Below, in pieces: positions 7,860-15,463 of a stretch of 34,684 nt of DNA. Numbering within the stretch: position 1 is the first letter of the stretch; each line of letters starts with the position of its first letter. The notes under the pieces are model-generated. The model worked only from the letters and a program-made list of their open reading frames with translations. It made no database searches and was not told the DNA's origin. The stretch lies in NCBI RefSeq assembly GCF_009811795.1, contig NZ_BLJE01000011.1, positions 1 to 34,684 of the forward strand. Reading direction: 5' to 3'. Made by a program: the position numbers and the translations under genes. This DNA is from Litoreibacter roseus. Its GTDB lineage: Bacteria; Pseudomonadota; Alphaproteobacteria; Rhodobacterales; Rhodobacteraceae.

Positions 7860-8213
7860 TTATGATCCATCCAGCTCAAGCCCCGCGGAGCAAGCGTCTG
7901 CAAGGTCACGGTCTGGCGCGTTCGAGCCGGGGCGGGTCGCGCAACCTGTCTCCATCATTGCATTGCGGCGGCCAAAGCCAGAGCGATCCTGAAGAAATGC
8001 GGGCTTTTCTGTGTGTGTCGGATCAGCCGCTGAAATATCGGGGCACACGGACACCATCGCCAAAGGCACTTCTTCAGTTGCCATGTCCTGTGCCATGGTT
8101 TGGGCGCTGCCATTCGTTGTCCAGCCCCCCCAAGTGAAGCCGAGGATAGAAATCGGAATCGCGCCACCCAAAGCACCGTAGATGCCGGGTTTTGTCCATT
8201 CTGGAAAAGTCAT
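7860..8213 (-). CDS. Small membrane-anchored hypothetical protein (117 aa)
   Basis: A 117-aa protein. Residues 10-31 (YGALGGAIPISILGFTWGGW) form a single membrane helix, and residues 32-117 form a soluble, probably periplasmic, segment with a conserved-looking ATRPGSNAPDRDLADACSAGL ending. I recognise the general pattern as a recurrent Rhodobacterales family without assigned function. An AAGGAT ribosome binding site precedes the ATG by about 7 nt. It is the first gene of a two-gene unit with the Cys-repeat protein, which suggests both act in the envelope. Confidence 0.75.
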   Translation of the reverse strand: MTFPEWTKPGIYGALGGAIPISILGFTWGGWTTNGSAQTMAQDMATEEVPLAMVSVCPDISAADPTHTEKPAFLQDRSGFGRRNAMMETGCATRPGSNAPDRDLADACSAGLELDGS

Positions 8214-8891
8214 TCTTTATCCTTTCACGGAGAAAGTGCCGCCTCACTGTTTTTGCTGACAAGACGTTTTGTCAGAGCCGTCTCTGAGTGGTATCTATCG
8301 ACATGGCGCAGCTCATGTCCGATCGTAATTCATGGTTTTTCCTGCTGCCAAAGCGAATAAATCTGACGCATGCCGATACGGTCGTCGCGACAACGTCGGC
8401 AACCTTCCCAAGCGTCAGATCCCTGTTACGGCATGCGACAATTGAATTTTGATGTAGATGATTGCAGTCGGCTCTAGCAGGCGATGCGCCTTTGCCGAAC
8501 AAGACCACAACTTTGTAGTTAGTACTTAGTGTCTTTGCGCCTGAACTACAATGCAAGCTGACCTGATCTTGTTTCGAACGCCGCCTAAGGTTGCGAGATA
8601 AGGGGCGCGAACGAACCTTCGGTCTTGTGTTGCCGCAGCTCGCCCGAAAATGCGATGTCTATTTGACCTCTGCCAAATGCAGACACTAAGTGCGCTCGCA
8701 GCATCAAGCATTCTGGGCTCTTCGATAGGCTTTGCCGCGCGATGAACCAACGGCAGTACCCAAATCGAAGCCGCAAAAACGGTCATTGAGCCGGTGGCAC
8801 AAACGCCTAATATTGGCAGATTATTCGCCATCTCCAAGATCGGGTTTGCACCCAAATTGACAAGGTTCCGTGGATCACAAACTCTGCTGGA
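8214..8891. other. 678-bp region without a convincing gene
   Basis: Two minus-strand frames (8272-8556 and 8526-8960) occupy this region, but both lack a ribosome binding site and protein-like patterning, and the second runs into the hydrolase gene. Interleaved inverted repeats are visible: CTGACGC 8364-8370 with GCGTCAG 8412-8418, and CGCATGCCG 8367-8375 with CGGCATGCG 8429-8437. These could be a regulatory or structured element, or remnants of a decayed gene. Confidence 0.45.
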
Positions 8892-9782
8892 ATGAATGAT
8901 CAAGAAATAAGGACGCATTGGATTTCTACGTCCGGTCGCGAAGGCGGGGACGCAGATCAAGATGCGCTTTTCCCCTACTGGAGTTTTTCAAAAACCGCGA
9001 TTGCGATCTGCGCACTCAAGTTGGTCGAAGCACAAGTCTTGACTTTGGATGCCTTGCTTGAAGACCAGCCGTTCACGCTTCGCCAGCTACTCGGTCACAC
9101 TTCTGGTCTTCCTGATTATGGATCACTCAGAGAATACCACGCGGCAGTTGCACGAGCAGATGAACCTTGGTCACACGAACAGTTGCTTGATGCAACGCTG
9201 TCGCAAGGTGCCCTGTTCGCGCCGGGTGACGGTTGGTCATATTCCAACATCGGTTATTTGCTCATACGGGGCTTGATCGAACAGAAAACGGAAAAGCCGC
9301 TTGGGGACGCCATCTCCGAAATGATTTGCAGGCCTTTGGGCTTGGAAAGCGTCACGTTTTGGGACAGTCTTGACCAATCTGCTGCACTTTATTGTGATGC
9401 TGCCACTGGCTATGATCCGAGGTGGGTCTACCATGGCTGTCTAATTGGATCGGCTTCGGACGCATCACACTTGCTGCACGCTCTCTTCACAGATGATTTG
9501 CTCAGATCGGACACGCTGGCGGAGATGCTGAACCGACGGTCGTTCGGTGGTGCCATTCCCGGTCGTCCATGGACAGAGTGCGGGTATGCCTTGGGTCTGA
9601 TGTCGGGTGAGGTTAGCGGCGCGGGACGAGGTATTGGACATTCTGGCGGAGGACCATTCAGCGTAAACGCAGTCTATCACTATCCTGACTTAGCCGATCC
9701 GATGACGATTGCCTGTTTCACAGATGGGACAGATGAAGGAGTCGCGGAGTTTGCAGCCGCAGAAATAGCAAATCAACAATGA
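8892..9782 (+). CDS. Serine hydrolase, beta-lactamase/esterase (class C-like) family
   Basis: The 296-aa product carries the three motifs of penicillin-binding-type serine hydrolases: SFSK at residues 31-34 (catalytic Ser and Lys), YSN at 117-119, and HSGG at 250-253 in place of the KTG box. LRQLLGHTSGLPDY near 63-76 is also typical. Such enzymes act on amides or esters, often D-amino-acid peptides. No signal peptide is seen and the domain starts almost at the N-terminus, so the protein is probably cytoplasmic, or the true N-terminus is slightly degraded. The ATG at 8892 follows a weak CTGGA. It stands alone; a functional link with the racemase operon cannot be shown. Confidence 0.85.
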   Translation: MNDQEIRTHWISTSGREGGDADQDALFPYWSFSKTAIAICALKLVEAQVLTLDALLEDQPFTLRQLLGHTSGLPDYGSLREYHAAVARADEPWSHEQLLDATLSQGALFAPGDGWSYSNIGYLLIRGLIEQKTEKPLGDAISEMICRPLGLESVTFWDSLDQSAALYCDAATGYDPRWVYHGCLIGSASDASHLLHALFTDDLLRSDTLAEMLNRRSFGGAIPGRPWTECGYALGLMSGEVSGAGRGIGHSGGGPFSVNAVYHYPDLADPMTIACFTDGTDEGVAEFAAAEIANQQ

Positions 9783-10171
9783 TGGGTTCGGCACAAACGG
9801 TCGAGTTTTGGCGCGTTCTGCACTGCGGAAGACGTCTGGGTTGTGGGATTCTTGACCAACGTTGGTCTGGCCGCCTCATGTGACAAAACCACTGTGTGCA
9901 TCATAGATTTTGACAACGGGTTTCTGCCCGACCTTACCCATTCGTCGCCTTTCAGGCGCGCAATGGACGAAGCGCTAAGCATCACATTCTGCGCACACAC
10001 TGATTTGACTTCGGCTTTAAGTCGTCACGCTATGGTCAGGTTACGCAACGACAAAAGCCTTAACTTGTCTCATCTCAGCGCGGAACCGTACTCTGGCCTA
10101 GCAATCATGCCATCCACAATTGCCCTCACTATACAGCCACTGTGCCAATTTGTTTGGAGGATCATTTCAAG
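9783..10171. other. Leader region of the two-component operon
   Basis: No credible gene is present; the frames crossing this region (for example 9843-10289 plus) run into the response-regulator gene out of frame. It contains the direct-repeat box at 10024-10041 listed separately and, 24 nt further on, an 11-base word CTTGTCTCATC (10064-10074). That word recurs upstream of the 45-aa gene at 12224-12234. Confidence 0.5.
10024..10041 (+). promoter_or_regulatory. Candidate response-regulator box upstream of the regulator gene
   Basis: GTCACGC-TATG-GTCAGGT is a pair of 7-bp half sites with 4-nt spacing (11-nt period), the layout bound by OmpR/PhoB-type regulators. It resembles the better repeat at 12193-12210. 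It lies 130 bp before the regulator start codon and would allow autoregulation. The second copy is imperfect (5 of 7 match the first). Confidence 0.4.
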
Positions 10172-10849
10172 ATGCGCGTCTTGCTTATTGAAGACCACAT
10201 GCCTTTGGCGGATGCTGTCAAGGATGCTTTGCAACGTGCTGGCTTCACGATTGATCATGTCGGCACGGCTGAAGATGCGCGCGAAATAGCAAGATTGGCA
10301 GATTACGCGCTGGTGCTTTTGGATCTTGGCCTGCCCGATGACGACGGGTTGCGACTGTTACCGGATTTACGCCGCGATGGCCGGGTGCCGGTCATCGTGC
10401 TGACGGCACGGGATCAGTTGACAGACCGTCTGGCGGGTCTGGATGGAGGGGCGGATGATTATGTGGTCAAACCGGTCGAGATGCCAGAACTTGTGGCGCG
10501 CTGTCGGGCGGTGTTGCGGCGACCGGGAGATCGGTCTGACAAATTACTCCGGATTGGGCCGCTGGAACTGGATACGGCTGCGCGCAGTGTCACTGTGAAC
10601 AGCACGCCTTTGACCCTCGGGCGCAGGGAGGTGGCCGTGTTGGAGCAATTGATGCGGGCAACGGGTCGAGTCGTCGCGCGACGGGTCCTCGAAGAGGCGA
10701 TCTATGGCTTTGACGACGAGGTAAGCCCAAATGCACTGGATGCTGCGGTTTCGCGGCTGAGACGCGGTCTCGAAAAAGCAGAGTGCACCCTCCCGATCGT
10801 CACGGTGCGCGGAGTTGGGTGGATGTTGCCGCGAGAGGCCACATCATGA
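10172..10849 (+). CDS. OmpR-family response regulator (QseB/PetR-like)
   Basis: The product is 225 aa. The receiver domain (1-115) holds the acidic pair E7-D8, phospho-acceptor D51 in VLLDLGLPDDDG, T78 and K100 (VVKP). The C-terminal winged helix (about 125-220) shows ELDTAARSVTVN, LTLGRREVAVLEQLM and the end strand TVRGVGWML. The start at 10172 is preferred over the upstream in-frame start because GGAGG lies 11 nt before it and the receiver domain begins there. The stop overlaps the kinase start (ATGA), so the pair is co-translated. A likely target is its own promoter and the downstream small-peptide/OB-fold genes. Confidence 0.93.
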   Translation: MRVLLIEDHMPLADAVKDALQRAGFTIDHVGTAEDAREIARLADYALVLLDLGLPDDDGLRLLPDLRRDGRVPVIVLTARDQLTDRLAGLDGGADDYVVKPVEMPELVARCRAVLRRPGDRSDKLLRIGPLELDTAARSVTVNSTPLTLGRREVAVLEQLMRATGRVVARRVLEEAIYGFDDEVSPNALDAAVSRLRRGLEKAECTLPIVTVRGVGWMLPREATS

Positions 10850-12186
10850 ACAAGGACGCGCCCTCCCTTGCGCGACGTCTGACGCGGCGACTGACGATAA
10901 TCGCTGCGGCTGTTGTCGTTCTGAATATCGCTATTGTCGGAATCTACTATGGGTCCGATCAGCGGGAATTAGAAAATGAGGCCCTGATCCACGAAATCGA
11001 GCGGTTGCAAGTATCTATGGAAGGCACCTCCATTCCACCAGATGCAGACCTGCGATCCCTTTATGCGGACCACCCCGCCGCCTATGCGTTTGCGGTGGTG
11101 GATCGCGGCGGCGCGGTTCTGGAGGCGACGAATGCCGAGTTGATCCCGCCCTTTGCCCTCGATGTCTATGCAGACGATTGGGTCATCCGGCCTGGCACCG
11201 CTGCCAGTTCCCTGCGCATTGCGGGGCGTGAGCTTTCCGAGCGAACAGACGGTGTTCGGATCGTATTTGTCATGGCCTCTGACCCTGCGGACCTGATGAG
11301 GGCGGCGTTTCTGCGCGAATTCTACAGGCACGTTGCCTTACCCGTGTTGCCCATGGCGCTTGTTCTGATCATCGCCAGCGCGGTCTTTCTGCGGCGCGGT
11401 CTGGCGCCGGTGGCCGTGGCCGCAAGGTGGGCCCGCTCCATAAAGCCCGGCACAGACGTGCCCCCGCCCTCAATAGATAACGCCCCTGCCGAGGTCGCCG
11501 ATCTGGTGGATGCGACCCAGAGGGCGCTAAACCGGCTCGACCAAGCCCTCGCCAGCGAAAAACGCAATGCAGCAGAGGCCGCCCATGCCCTGCGCACCCC
11601 TGTCGCAGTTCTTTTGGCACGGCTGGACGCGTTGCCACCGGGCGAGACAACAGACCGCCTTCGCTCAGACCTCCTCACTTTGTCGCGCACCGTCCAGCAG
11701 GTTTTGGCCGCGTCGCGCACAGAGGCTGTCGACGTGCCGCAGGACGCAGCGATTGACCTTTCCGAAGTGGCCGAAACGGTCGTCGCGGGTCTTGCGCCGT
11801 TTGCCCACGAGAAGGACGTTGATCTTGCGCTGTCATTGCCCGAAGTCCCGGTTCTGGCCAATGCCGACGCAGAAGGCGTCGAGGTCGCGCTGTCAAACCT
11901 CGTCGAGAACGCCATTCTGCACGGCGGTCCGGGATCGGTTGAGATCACGGTCGGGCCGGCTCCCGCAATCTGCGTTCGCGATCACGGTCCGGGCGTCTCC
12001 TTATCGGCCACGACCGAGCTGTTCAAACCGTTCTGGCGGGGGCCAGACGCGGTTCCGGGCGGCGCGGGTCTCGGCCTGGCAATCGTGGATCGCCTCCAGC
12101 GGGCGCAGGGTGGCAGGATCGTGGTCCAGGCACCCGTGGATGGCGGATGCGCGTTCATTCTGACCTTTCAAAATCCGAAAACCTGA
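10846..12186 (+). CDS. Membrane sensor histidine kinase (QseC-like)
   Basis: A 446-aa histidine kinase. TM1 lies at about 17-35 (LTIIAAAVVVLNIAIVGIYY) and TM2 at about 164-183, with a periplasmic sensor of about 125 residues between them and a short HAMP-like linker. The dimerisation box AAEAAHALRTPVAVL holds the phospho-accepting H247. The ATPase domain has the N box LSNLVENAILHG (350-360), G1 DHGPGVS (379-385) and G2 GGAGLGLAIV (405-414). It should autophosphorylate and signal to the regulator encoded just upstream, with which it shares an ATGA overlap. The signal is unknown; the neighbouring periplasmic OB-fold gene suggests an envelope-related or cationic cue, as inference. Confidence 0.92.
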   Translation: MNKDAPSLARRLTRRLTIIAAAVVVLNIAIVGIYYGSDQRELENEALIHEIERLQVSMEGTSIPPDADLRSLYADHPAAYAFAVVDRGGAVLEATNAELIPPFALDVYADDWVIRPGTAASSLRIAGRELSERTDGVRIVFVMASDPADLMRAAFLREFYRHVALPVLPMALVLIIASAVFLRRGLAPVAVAARWARSIKPGTDVPPPSIDNAPAEVADLVDATQRALNRLDQALASEKRNAAEAAHALRTPVAVLLARLDALPPGETTDRLRSDLLTLSRTVQQVLAASRTEAVDVPQDAAIDLSEVAETVVAGLAPFAHEKDVDLALSLPEVPVLANADAEGVEVALSNLVENAILHGGPGSVEITVGPAPAICVRDHGPGVSLSATTELFKPFWRGPDAVPGGAGLGLAIVDRLQRAQGGRIVVQAPVDGGCAFILTFQNPKT

Positions 12187-12192
12187 CATCCC

Positions 12193-12234
12193 GTCAGACT
12201 GCTGTCAGACAGACCCTCCATATCTTGTCTCATC
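12193..12234 (+). promoter_or_regulatory. Direct-repeat box and promoter-like region before the 45-aa gene
   Basis: GTCAGAC-TGCT-GTCAGAC (12193-12210) is a perfect 7-4-7 direct repeat with an 11-nt period, as in PhoB/OmpR-type boxes. TATCTT at 12221-12226 could serve as a -10, which would place the repeat over the -35 position, as expected for an activator-dependent promoter. CTTGTCTCATC (12224-12234) is shared with the region upstream of the regulator gene. Confidence 0.5.
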
Positions 12235-12269
12235 GGGTCATGGAGACCCATTAGAACAGGAGAAAAACA

Positions 12270-12407
12270 ATGAATGATTCGAACAAAGTCGACCTGCGCG
12301 AAGCTGGTGCGTGGCTCTCGGGCGAGATTGAAATCCGGGTGCCAAAGGCATGGCTGGCCATCGCAGGCGTTGCCATCGCGGTTCTTTTGATTGTCGCCCT
12401 CGATTAG
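12270..12407 (+). CDS. 45-aa single-helix membrane peptide
   Basis: The frame starts with ATG at 12270 after an AGGAG ribosome binding site 7 nt upstream and ends with TAG at 12407. The peptide has a charged N-terminal half (residues 1-26, with REAGAWLSGEIEIRVP) and one C-terminal hydrophobic helix (WLAIAGVAIAVLLIVAL, about 28-44) ending in Asp. It lies between the two-component pair and the OB-fold gene, and its leader AGGAGAAAAA is almost identical to that of the OB-fold gene. Small membrane peptides of this kind often modulate a sensor kinase or transporter; that is inference. Too short for many gene callers. Confidence 0.7.
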   Translation: MNDSNKVDLREAGAWLSGEIEIRVPKAWLAIAGVAIAVLLIVALD

Positions 12408-12458
12408 TCAAACAGCGACGCCGACCAAACACGCCATCTGGAGTTCAGGAGAAAAAGA

Positions 12459-12794
12459 ATGAAGATCATTGCAACAACCGCACTGCTTGCAGCCCTTGCC
12501 ACGACCCCGGCTCCGGCCAACCAGGTCACCGCCATCGTCGATGCACAACGCGGCACGATGGTGACGGTGCAAGGCACTGTCGAGCGTATTACGGACGAGG
12601 ACGAATTCCGTCTCGCCGACGCAACCGGCTCTATCCGCATCTACGTGGGGCCCAACTGGGTGCCAGCTAACGTGGGCGAGGAGGTCACCGTGAACGGGTT
12701 TGTCGATGACGACCTTGGTCCGCGCGAAATCTATGCCCGTACGCTGACGCGCGCCGACGGGGCGGAAATCACCTTCGACCGCCGCTACGAATGA
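12459..12794 (+). CDS. Periplasmic OB-fold (BOF, YgiW/YdeI-like) protein
   Basis: A 111-aa protein with a signal peptide (residues 1-20, cleavage probably after PAPA) and a compact OB-fold pattern. MVTVQGTVERITDEDEFRLAD, SIRIYVGPNW, GEEVTVNGFVDDD and REIYARTL match the order of strands in the bacterial OB-fold (YgiW/YdeI) family of periplasmic stress proteins. In gamma-proteobacteria ygiW sits beside qseBC. Here a similar protein lies beside a QseBC-like pair in a different order, which supports a shared regulon. An AGGAG ribosome binding site lies 7-8 nt before the ATG. The gene ends 17 bp before the IS6-family element. Confidence 0.8.
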   Translation: MKIIATTALLAALATTPAPANQVTAIVDAQRGTMVTVQGTVERITDEDEFRLADATGSIRIYVGPNWVPANVGEEVTVNGFVDDDLGPREIYARTLTRADGAEITFDRRYE

Positions 12795-12811
12795 CCAAGA
12801 AGGCAGACGAT

Positions 12812-12826
12812 GGCATTGCCAACTTG
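12812..12826 (+). repeat. IS6 terminal inverted repeat, left
   Basis: GGCATTGCCAACTTG; exact reverse complement of 13599-13613. The match stops immediately outside and one base inside the 15 bp. Confidence 0.85.
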
Positions 12827-12862
12827 CGGACTACGGCTTGAGTGTTTTCCGTTGGGCATCCG

Positions 12863-13574
12863 TCAGGCAACCATTTCGAGCGTATAGTCGTTCCAGAGAT
12901 CAAAGGCATCGGATCGGGATTGGCGGTAAAGGTCGGCGGGCATGTTGTATCGGCGGGGGCGGAAGACAACGTTTATCTGATCGTGAGCGGCAAGAAATCT
13001 CTGCGCTTGCCTGGGTGATTTGAACCGCCCCATAGCTTCTCGCGTTTCCGGGTCGGTCGACGGGATCCTTCGATGCGATTGTTCAGGCCCTTGTGCGCCC
13101 GGTGATCTGCGCCACCCGCCAGGCTGCGGATCGGCTTGACGTGGCTCCGAAGCTTATCCGTAATCACGACCCGAGGGTCGCCGTATCGACCAATGAGGCG
13201 CCTCAGAAAGCGGCTTTCGCGTTTCGCTGTCTTTGGACCAGAATATCGAGAACATCACCATTGGCATCGACCGCACGCCAAAGCCAGAACTTCACGCCGC
13301 CAATCGGGATCACGACTTCGTCCAGGTGCCACTTGTTGTTTGCGGCGGGACGATCTCGCTTGATGCTATCGGCAAAATGCTGTCCGAAACGGTTCACCCA
13401 TTTGCGAACGGTCTCCCGGCTGACAATGACACCACGCTCGGCGAGCAGATCTTCGACATCTGCAGTGCTCAACGCGAACCGATGGTAAGTCCAGACGGCG
13501 TAGGCGATGATTTCGCGCGGAAAACGAAAGCCCTTAAGGCGTGGCATTTCAGTCGGTGTCTTCATGGCGGCCAC
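12863..13574 (-). pseudogene. IS6-family DDE transposase, two frameshifts
   Basis: The transposase can be read in three frames. The intact N-terminal part (13574 to 13203) has FRFPREIIAYAVWTYHRFAL and the first catalytic Asp in WHLDEVVI. The second part (about 13195-13030) has VITDKLRSH with the second Asp, and the Glu-containing NNRIEGSRRPTRKREK. The third part (to 12863) reads RFLAAHDQINVVFRPRRYN and ends LEMVA. Shifts lie near 13205, where a stop follows KAAF and about 7 nt seem missing, and near 13040, in AGAAGCTATGGGG where one base seems lost. Total length corresponds to about 237 codons, normal for the family. Confidence 0.88.
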
Positions 13575-13598
13575 CTAAACCAACTCACAAACCGACAA

Positions 13599-13613
13599 CA
13601 AGTTGGCAATGCC
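13599..13613 (-). repeat. IS6 terminal inverted repeat, right
   Basis: CAAGTTGGCAATGCC on the plus strand; partner of 12812-12826. It lies 24 bp upstream of the transposase start. Confidence 0.85.
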
Positions 13614-14226
13614 GACGGGGGCCCTGTCTGCGCCCAAAGGCACCCCATGGGATTACTTCTACAGCGCCGGGCGCCAAGCCCGCGCCCAAACGTAAAACGG
13701 CTCGAAATTCGAAATGGTGGTAGCCCTGTGGTAGCCACGCAGGACAGAAACATCCGATGAAAACGTCTAAATCTTTGTGTCAGTTTCTCATAAGAGTGCA
13801 GCTTTCTCTTTCCCATTGAGATTTGGAAGAGTTAACTATCTGAAAGAATGTAAGAAAATTGAGACACGTTTATGGTGTACTCATAAGTCTGCTGAGCTTA
13901 CCGATAACCCTGCAAATCCGTGTCACGAACCACTGAAAGTCCTTTACTATTTGTGAACTCTTATATCGTGAAAAATGTCGGCTTCGAGCTCGGCTGCACC
14001 TTAGTGAGCTCGCCGAGAATGCGTGGTTGTCCCTCTAATCTGTCAAAACTCGATGACCGCACTCAAAAAAGATCTCAAGTTTGCAAGGGACAGTTCTGAG
14101 AGCGTTTTTTTTATGGCGCTCTTGCACCTACCGAGCGAGCGTGCGGGACTCTCGGAAACCATCGTTTTCGAAGCTGGGCTGAACGTGGAAGTAATACATC
14201 TATTTGGTAGATTAAACCGATAACCG
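13614..14226. other. Gene-poor junction region between IS6 and the signalling cassette
   Basis: No credible complete gene. A plus-strand frame emerging from the IS and ending TAG at 13723 reads GAKPAPKRKTARNSKWW and could be the tail of a gene cut by the IS; this is uncertain. Immediately after it, GTGGTAGCC occurs twice (13717-13725, 13728-13736). From about 13,760 the DNA becomes more AT-rich. CTCATAAGnnTGC occurs at 13787-13799 and 13880-13892, and a weaker relative CTCTTATATCGTG near 13958. A 66-codon plus-strand frame (14023-14223) has no protein-like support. This is the most likely place for a left transposon end. Confidence 0.4.
13787..13892 (+). repeat. CTCATAAG-type direct repeats, possible TnsB sites
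   Basis: CTCATAAG-AG-TGC (13787-13799) and CTCATAAG-TC-TGC (13880-13892) are direct repeats 93 bp apart in AT-rich DNA. Tn7-like ends carry several spaced TnsB-binding repeats, so these are candidates, but no clear inverted partners were found to the right of the tns operon. Confidence 0.25.
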
Positions 14227-15015
14227 CTACTCTGGCTCGAATGAATCCGGGATTTGATGCGTCTCCCGAATGGACTTTGACAAACCCGCCCATGTTTCTC
14301 GATTACTCAGTGTTATTATCTTTCCCTGCCGCTCTACTAGCCACAAAAATCTATAGATTTCGATTGCTGTGGAAAATGCGAGACGCGGTAAGAGTTCCTT
14401 TAAGTGGACAAGACTGGCATGAACGTTGTCCTGATCTGCACCCGCCAAATTGCGAAGAGTTCTTTGGAGGTGAAAAACTGACGCCAGCTCGGAGTTTGAG
14501 ATAAGCGCATCATCTCCACCAACGTCATTGTTTAGATATGCAGCGAGAATTCTGCCTGACTGAGCATCATCCTCATCAAGGAAACGGTACAAGCGATCCG
14601 ACGCATTTGAAACGCTACTATGTATCATCTGGCTAACCTGTTGGAGGTGTTGTTCTTCCAGATCTTTCTGCATACCCGTTAGTGTCTCGTTGATCTCCTT
14701 CCTAATAATGTCCTTTTGATCATCTTTAATCTTTTGGAGCTCACGTAGCTTACTAGCTTCATAAAGTGCAACGACGATAGGCAATAACGCGGCAAAAACC
14801 GTCAAGAATACAATTGCATTTGCGATCTTGCTGTCGATGCGTTCGACAGCCTTCCAAGCCGCATCCTGAGCTTGCGCGGCTACCGATGCTCCTTGACCAG
14901 CTGGAGTAGCGTTTTGGGCTGAGAGCCCATCCGGAAAAGCAATAACAAACCCAACGGCAACCAATGCAACGTAAACCACAAATGTAGACAGCAGAAATCT
15001 CGATCGTTCACTCAT
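14227..15015 (-). CDS. Two-helix membrane protein of the kinase-receiver cassette
   Basis: A 262-aa protein. TM1 lies at about 7-27 (FLLSTFVVYVALVAVGFVIAF). A 35-40-residue Ala/Gln-rich external segment (AQNATPAGQGASVAAQAQ) follows, then TM2 at about 66-86 (NAIVFLTVFAALLPIVVALYE). A charged coiled-coil (about 88-130, LRELQKIKDDQKDIIRKEIN) follows, then a helical cytoplasmic domain to the C-terminus with WLVERQGKIITLSNRETWAG. The start at 15015 overlaps the receiver gene stop by 8 nt; the longer upstream reading is out of place inside that gene. No known effector domain is recognised. Its position suggests it is the output or sensor partner of the receiver. Confidence 0.75.
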   Translation of the reverse strand: MSERSRFLLSTFVVYVALVAVGFVIAFPDGLSAQNATPAGQGASVAAQAQDAAWKAVERIDSKIANAIVFLTVFAALLPIVVALYEASKLRELQKIKDDQKDIIRKEINETLTGMQKDLEEQHLQQVSQMIHSSVSNASDRLYRFLDEDDAQSGRILAAYLNNDVGGDDALISNSELASVFHLQRTLRNLAGADQDNVHASLVHLKELLPRLAFSTAIEIYRFLWLVERQGKIITLSNRETWAGLSKSIRETHQIPDSFEPE

Positions 15016-15463
15016 CTGATCTCTCCAAACCACGCAAATACTGAATGAGCGCTTCAAGGTCCTTTTGATGGTATTTTCTAAATATCTTAACTGTCGCCGG
15101 GCCTCGCTTATCCAATGCCTCAACATCTGACAGTAGTGACTTCTCCAACGTTCTCTCAGTTAAGAAACATATAGGCACATCAGCAAGATCTGAATCGGGT
15201 GAACGAAGCACTCTGTCAGCAAAGACATACCCTGCATGATTGCCACTAAGGGTGGGAGCATCTTTGACACCCAAGTCGGAAAGATCGCGCACGCCTTGCA
15301 ACATTATGTCAACCAAGAAAACCGACGGCTTGAGGTCATCAATATCTATGAGGTTCATCACCGCCGAAGGAGACGGTAAGATCTCAAAGTCGATTTTCTC
15401 CCGCTCAAATGCTATTCGCTCTGCTGCGACTGTCTGCATTCGATCTTCAAGCCAAATTATCAT
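15008..15463 (-). CDS. Stand-alone divergent response-regulator receiver
   Basis: The product is 151 aa and consists of only a receiver-like domain: IIWLEDR with the acidic pair E6-D7, the probable phospho-acceptor D52 in VFLVDIML, T102 in ICFLTER and a lysine in ATVKIFRKY (K126 or K130). An insert after D52 (residues 57-80) makes it longer than a canonical 120-residue receiver. No DNA-binding or enzymatic domain is attached. Both its ends overlap neighbours (ATGA with the kinase gene, 8 nt with the membrane-protein gene), so all three proteins are translationally coupled. It probably receives phosphate from the large kinase-like protein and acts by protein contact, perhaps with the membrane protein. 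Confidence 0.8.
   Translation of the reverse strand: MIIWLEDRMQTVAAERIAFEREKIDFEILPSPSAVMNLIDIDDLKPSVFLVDIMLQGVRDLSDLGVKDAPTLSGNHAGYVFADRVLRSPDSDLADVPICFLTERTLEKSLLSDVEALDKRGPATVKIFRKYHQKDLEALIQYLRGLERSDE

Larger units (their letters stand above)
12812..13613 (-). mobile_element. IS6-family insertion sequence, 802 bp, inactivated
   Basis: The element is bounded by exact 15-bp inverted repeats GGCATTGCCAACTTG (12812-12826) and its complement (13599-13613). Its 802-bp length and single minus-strand transposase fit the IS6/IS26 family. The flanking octamers CAGACGAT (left) and GACGGGGG (right) do not match, so no 8-bp target duplication remains. This suggests the copy took part in a deletion, inversion or cointegrate after insertion. 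It sits at the boundary between the chromosomal genes on the left and the island-like DNA on the right. Confidence 0.85.

Noticed and set aside
8526-8960. 144-codon minus-strand frame upstream of the serine hydrolase
   Set aside because: No ribosome binding site, no domain pattern, and it overlaps the N-terminus of the hydrolase on the other strand.
9843-10289. 148-codon plus-strand frame before the response regulator
   Set aside because: It runs into the regulator gene out of frame and has no protein-like pattern.
13562-13816. 84-codon minus-strand frame spanning the IS6 right end
   Set aside because: It crosses the terminal repeat of the IS and has no recognisable motif; probably accidental.
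14099-14122. AGAGCG-T8-ATGG-CGCTCT as an intrinsic terminator
   Set aside because: The T-run lies in the loop, not after the stem, so it does not have terminator form on either strand.
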